Origin: Hoeflea_A sp965249925
Lineage (GTDB): Bacteria > Pseudomonadota > Alphaproteobacteria > Rhizobiales > Rhizobiaceae
Length of the DNA: 64,000 bases
Direction of reading: 5' to 3'
Assembly (NCBI GenBank): GCA_965249925.1
Contig: OZ252260.1
Coordinates: 7,440,001-7,504,000, forward strand
Shown: in pieces, positions 60,821 to 64,000 of the stretch
How the letters are laid out: each line of letters starts with the position of its first letter
Position numbering within the stretch: the stretch's first letter is position 1
The notes under the pieces: generated by a model
Database searches by the model: none
Seen by the model: only the letters and a program-made list of their open reading frames with translations
Told to the model about the DNA's origin: nothing
Position numbers and translations under genes: made by a program

Positions 60821-61735
60821 ATGAACGCCCAGCAACACCAGATTACGACAATCACCTGGATCCTGCTGATCCTATTGGGATTGATCTGGGGCGCCTCGTT
60901 CTTTTTCGCGCGCCTGGCCGTAGCTTATGTGCCCCCGCTGACCCTGGTCCTGCTGCGGGTGTCACTGGCCGCGCTGGCGCTGCATCTTTATCTGCACGCG
61001 CGCCATGGCCTCTATCGCCGTCTGATTGAGCGATGGCGCGCGTTCATCGTGCTTGGAACGTTGAACAATGCCATCCCGTTTACGCTGATATTTGCCGGTC
61101 AGACTGAAATCGGTGCCGGTCTCGCGGCGATCCTTAACGCCACAACCCCGCTGTGGACCGTCGTCATCGCCAATCGCCTGACGAACGACGAAAAGCTGAC
61201 CCTGCGCAAACTGGCGGGTTGCCTGCTTGGCCTGGTTGGAACGTTCGTGCTGATCGGACCCGGCGCGCTTACCGGGCTCGGCGCTCCGGTGTGGGCACAG
61301 CTGGCGGTGATCGGCGCTTCGATTTCCTATGGTTTCGCTGCCATCTACGGGAAACGCTTCAGTGATCTGCCGCCGGTTGTGACTGCCACCGGCCAGCTGA
61401 CCGCCTCATCGCTTTTGATGCTGCCGTTGGTGCTGTTCGTTGACCGACCGTGGCTCCTGAGCATGCCGCCGCTACACATCGTCCTTGCCATCGTGATGTT
61501 AGCGGTGGTCTCCACCTCGCTCGCCTACATTCTGTACTTTCGAATCATCAGCACTTCAGGCGCGACCAACGGATCGATCGTGACATTGCTGGTCCCGCCA
61601 AGCGCCATCGTCCTGGGCGTGCTTTTCCTCGGAGAGCATATGAGCCTTCAGGCGGTCGCTGGCCTTCTCTTGATCGTAGCGGGGCTTGCCACGATCGACG
61701 GGCGCCTCTTGGCGAAAGCTAAAAAAATCAATTAA
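60821..61735 (+). CDS. EamA/DMT-family transporter
   Basis: 304-residue inner-membrane protein with ten helices in two EamA repeats. GLIWGASFFFARLAV begins the first repeat and WAQLAVIGASISYGFAAIYGKR the second, with LLVPPSAIVLGVLFLGEHMS near the end. Members export amino acids or metabolites. GAGGACG precedes the ATG. It is divergent from the CPA2 antiporter. Substrate unknown. Confidence 0.9.
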   Translation: MNAQQHQITTITWILLILLGLIWGASFFFARLAVAYVPPLTLVLLRVSLAALALHLYLHARHGLYRRLIERWRAFIVLGTLNNAIPFTLIFAGQTEIGAGLAAILNATTPLWTVVIANRLTNDEKLTLRKLAGCLLGLVGTFVLIGPGALTGLGAPVWAQLAVIGASISYGFAAIYGKRFSDLPPVVTATGQLTASSLLMLPLVLFVDRPWLLSMPPLHIVLAIVMLAVVSTSLAYILYFRIISTSGATNGSIVTLLVPPSAIVLGVLFLGEHMSLQAVAGLLLIVAGLATIDGRLLAKAKKIN

Positions 61736-62029
61736 TTTTAAAGAGTTACAGGATCTGTGAGCCGTATCCGTGTTTCGGATTCGATGGTGATTTGGATCGA
61801 TTTTACCAAAAAATGATCATCCTTGAACATGTGCGGCGCAAAAACCCGGCCTGATCTGACACATCGTGCACATTTTTTTGGCTCCATCGGAAAGCGATAG
61901 AATTCATGCGCTTAAGATGTGGATTTTGGATGATGGAACTGCCCGTTGCTGCATCGCAGCAACAATTTTTCTTTTCTTCGGCCGCAAAGCCATCATAGCA
62001 TTACGAGGTTAGTCGCAGGGAGGTCAGCG
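61736..62029. other. AT-rich intergenic region
   Basis: 294 bases, AT-rich at 61730-61830. No gene is seen. It should hold the promoter of the microprotein gene that follows. No repeat or named operator was recognised. Confidence 0.45.
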
Positions 62030-62107
62030 ATGGGACTGGTGCGTTCTCTCAATGTCCTGGTGATCGGTGCAGCCTTTATATTCATCGTGGCCATGCTTTT
62101 TCTCTAA
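62030..62107 (+). CDS. 25-residue membrane microprotein
   Basis: Frame MGLVRSLNVLVIGAAFIFI ending VAMLFL. A basic residue near the N-terminus is followed by a single hydrophobic helix of about 18 residues that runs to the C-terminus. AGGGAGG lies 6 bases before the ATG, and a rho-independent terminator follows 46 bases after the stop, so it looks like a complete small transcription unit. Confidence 0.55.
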   Translation: MGLVRSLNVLVIGAAFIFIVAMLFL

Positions 62108-62153
62108 CGGCCGATCACGGACTACGGTACAAATCAACCGTTAAACTTTGACG

Positions 62154-62190
62154 ACAGCGGGGCTGGAAATCCATCCCCGCTGTTGCTTTT
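62154..62190 (+). terminator. Rho-independent terminator
   Basis: 9-bp stem ACAGCGGGG / CCCCGCTGT with a 12-base loop, followed by TGCTTTT. It ends the microprotein transcript and could also slow reads from metF on the other strand. Confidence 0.7.
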
Positions 62191-62210
62191 CTGAATGGTC
62201 TTATCGTCAA

Positions 62211-63131
62211 TTAGGCTGCGGCGGTGCCCGGCAGTGGGCCGGCGACATGTTTCGCTCGCAGACCGAGCAGATGACAGATGGCGTAGACCAGCTGGGCCCG
62301 GTTCATGGTATAGAAGTGGAAATCCTGGACACCGCGCTCGACAAGATCCATGACCTGATCGGCGGCCACCGCCGCGGCGACCAGCGCACGGGTTTGCGGA
62401 TCCTTTTCAAGGCCCTCGAAACGGGTCGCCAGCCAGTCGGGGATCGATGCTCCGCAGAACGCGGCGAATTTCGCGACCTGCGCGAAATTGTGGATTGGCA
62501 GGATACCGGGCACCACCGGGATGTAAATGCCGGCTCTGCGCACCCTTTCGACGTAACGCTCATAGCTGTCGTTGTCGAAGAAAAACTGTGTGATGGCACG
62601 GGTCGCGCCATTGTCGACCTTGCGCTTCAGCATATCGATGTCGGTCATGAAATCGGGGCTCTCCGGATGTTTCTCCGGATAGGCCGCGACCGTTATCTCG
62701 AAGTCTGCAAACGCCTTGAGACCCGCCACCAACTCCGCCGCATTGATGTAGCCGTCCTCGTGCGGACGGTAGGAGTTGGCGCCCTCGGGCAAGTCGCCGC
62801 GCAGGGCGACGAAATGCCGGACCCCGGCTTGCCAGAATTCCCGCGCGATTCCGTCGATTTCGTCGCGAGTTGCATTGACGCATGTCAGGTGTGCGGCCGG
62901 TGACAGATCCGTTTCGCTCAACAGGCGCTTGACAGTCGCCAGCGTGGTTTTGCGCGTCCCGCCACCGGCACCGTAGGTCACCGAGACGAAGTCCGGAGAA
63001 AACGGCGCCAGACGCATGACGCTCTCCCACAGCTGGCTCTCCATATCACCGCTCTTTGGCGGGAAGAACTCGAACGAGACCTTGATGGAATTGCCCAAAA
63101 GGGCCGGGCCGGAACGGCGAAGGACGGACAT
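62211..63131 (-). CDS. metF: 5,10-methylenetetrahydrofolate reductase
   Basis: 306-residue flavoenzyme that makes 5-methyl-THF for methionine synthesis. IKVSFEFFPPKSGDME holds the catalytic glutamate, FVSVTYGAGGGTRKTTL the FAD/folate region, AHLTCVNATRDEI, VALRGDLPEG and ITQFFFDND follow, and VPVVPGILPIHN-type IPVVPGILPIHNF completes the barrel. It begins 2 bases after the ArsR-methyltransferase stop, in one operon. Confidence 0.97.
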   Translation of the reverse strand: MSVLRRSGPALLGNSIKVSFEFFPPKSGDMESQLWESVMRLAPFSPDFVSVTYGAGGGTRKTTLATVKRLLSETDLSPAAHLTCVNATRDEIDGIAREFWQAGVRHFVALRGDLPEGANSYRPHEDGYINAAELVAGLKAFADFEITVAAYPEKHPESPDFMTDIDMLKRKVDNGATRAITQFFFDNDSYERYVERVRRAGIYIPVVPGILPIHNFAQVAKFAAFCGASIPDWLATRFEGLEKDPQTRALVAAAVAADQVMDLVERGVQDFHFYTMNRAQLVYAICHLLGLRAKHVAGPLPGTAAA

Positions 63132-63133
63132 AA

Positions 63134-64000
63134 CTAGACGATTCCCCTGGTGCTGTTGGCGACCGAATCGTTATCGGCCATGAGCAGACGCGGGTCGCGC
63201 GCCAGCCAGATGGTGACGGTCAGCTTTTCGCCACCTTCGCTGTCAGGCTGCAGGTCTACGACCTTTTCGACATTGAGCCCGGCATCGGTCAGCCATCCAC
63301 TCAACACATCGTGGCTGAAGCCAAGTCTCAGGTGGGCATGTTCCTGCTGCAGATAATCCAGTTCGTGCGGGGCGAAATCGACAACCACGATTCGGCCGCC
63401 AGGACTGAGCATACGGGCCGCCTGGGCGATGGCATCCTCAGGATTGCCGAGATAATGCAGGACCTGGTGAATTGTCACCAGGTCGAAGGTCCCACGTTCC
63501 AGCGGCAGGTTGAGTATGTCCGCATGGCGCACGGAAGCATGCGACAGATGTGCCTCGTCGATGTTGGCCCGGGCCACCGTCAACATGTCGCGGCTGGCAT
63601 CGATGCCCATGCCGCGCCGATACAAATGCGAGAACAGTTGCAGCAGGCGTCCGGTGCCGGTGCCCAGATCCAGCATGGAGTCGAATGGCGTATCGCCGAC
63701 CAGGTCCAGAAGTGCTGCTTCGACCTGCGAGTCGGCGATGTGCAGGGAGCGCAGTTCGTCCCAGCTCGCCGCATTGCGGCTGAAATAGGCCTGGGCTCGC
63801 TCGGCCCGCGTTCTCTTGACCGCCTCCAGCCGCTCGGCGTCTCTTGCGAGCAATGGATCCGAAGGAGCGACTGCCTGGATGATCTGCCGGGCCAACTCGT
63901 GCTGACGACCATCCCCGGTCAGACGGAAAAAAGCCCAGGCACCTTCCTGGAACCGTTCGATCAGACCGGCTTCCATCAGCAGTTTGAGGTGACGGGAAAT
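63134..64000 (-). CDS. ArsR-type regulator fused to SAM methyltransferase, partial at the 5' end
   Basis: The frame enters from the window edge with ISRHLKLLMEAGLIERFQEG, the recognition helix and wing of an ArsR winged helix. A linker (RTRAERAQAYFSRNAASWDELR) leads to a class I methyltransferase domain: SMLDLGTGTGRLLQLFSHL, GMGIDASRDMLTVA, FDLVTIHQVLHYLGNPEDAI and GGRIVVVDFAPHEL. This ArsR-methyltransferase architecture next to metF is frequent in Rhizobiales and is thought to sense SAM-cycle metabolites. Whether it methylates anything is unknown. Confidence 0.88.
   Translation of the reverse strand: MSRHLKLLMEAGLIERFQEGAWAFFRLTGDGRQHELARQIIQAVAPSDPLLARDAERLEAVKRTRAERAQAYFSRNAASWDELRSLHIADSQVEAALLDLVGDTPFDSMLDLGTGTGRLLQLFSHLYRRGMGIDASRDMLTVARANIDEAHLSHASVRHADILNLPLERGTFDLVTIHQVLHYLGNPEDAIAQAARMLSPGGRIVVVDFAPHELDYLQQEHAHLRLGFSHDVLSGWLTDAGLNVEKVVDLQPDSEGGEKLTVTIWLARDPRLLMADNDSVANSTRGIV

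Overview
The window is chromosomal DNA from a GC-rich alphaproteobacterium, most likely of the Rhizobiales/Hyphomicrobiales type. The signs are a complete division and cell wall (dcw) cluster with rnpB just upstream of mraZ, a full CtrA-type site (TTAA-N7-TTAAC) at the mraZ promoter, betaine-lipid genes btaAB behind a rhizobial-type PHO box, a DUF1127 small protein, a SCO1 protein, and an ArsR-methyltransferase/metF pair. The genus cannot be fixed from sequence alone. I see no prophage, insertion sequence, CRISPR array, tRNA or rRNA.

Layout. 1-4.7 kb: an IclR regulator, a class III aminotransferase and a partial HpaF-like isomerase on the minus strand, divergent from a TAT-exported CpdB phosphodiesterase. 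4.7-7.3 kb: a lower-GC accessory patch with a sulfotransferase, a dCTP-deaminase-like protein and an orphan ORF. 7.3-16.9 kb: creA, ggt, a 52-residue membrane protein, sco1, prmA, an NCS2-type permease with an extra C-terminal domain, a DUF1127 protein, an Xaa-Pro aminopeptidase and azlCD. 17-46 kb, all minus strand apart from one gene: ligA, recN, bamD, lpxC, then the dcw cluster read backwards from ftsZ to mraZ. Two features stand out there: murE and murF are one 970-codon gene, and about 3.7 kb of accessory genes (AAA_28 ATPase, NADAR, DUF3096, a Cys-rich secreted protein, a diguanylate cyclase) sits between ddl and murB. 46-49 kb: the mraZ control region, rnpB, a lytic transglycosylase, an AmpD-like amidase and a TerB-DnaJ protein. 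49-51.3 kb: an intact aminoglycoside-phosphotransferase-like gene and a frameshifted, rearranged copy of its 3' half. 51.4-64 kb: 5-oxoprolinase, btaAB, a GH25 lipoprotein, an MltB-type transglycosylase, a CPA2 antiporter with a likely CTG start, an EamA exporter, a 25-residue membrane microprotein, metF and its ArsR-methyltransferase neighbour.

How it works together. The 17-48 kb region is nearly a complete programme for envelope growth: precursor synthesis (murB-G, mraY, ddl), septation (ftsZ, ftsA, ftsQ, ftsW, ftsI, ftsL), outer membrane assembly and lipid A (bamD, lpxC), and turnover (lytic transglycosylase, AmpD-like amidase). Most dcw genes abut or overlap by 1-4 bases, indicating translational coupling. 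Ggt and 5-oxoprolinase are two enzymes of the gamma-glutamyl cycle. BtaAB replaces phospholipid with betaine lipid under phosphate limitation. No fully novel system could be proven. The best candidates for a second look are the NADAR/AAA_28 pair inserted in the dcw cluster, the permease fused to a degenerate ATPase-like domain, the stacked CtrA/MraZ control region, and the sulfotransferase/dCTP-deaminase-like pair.
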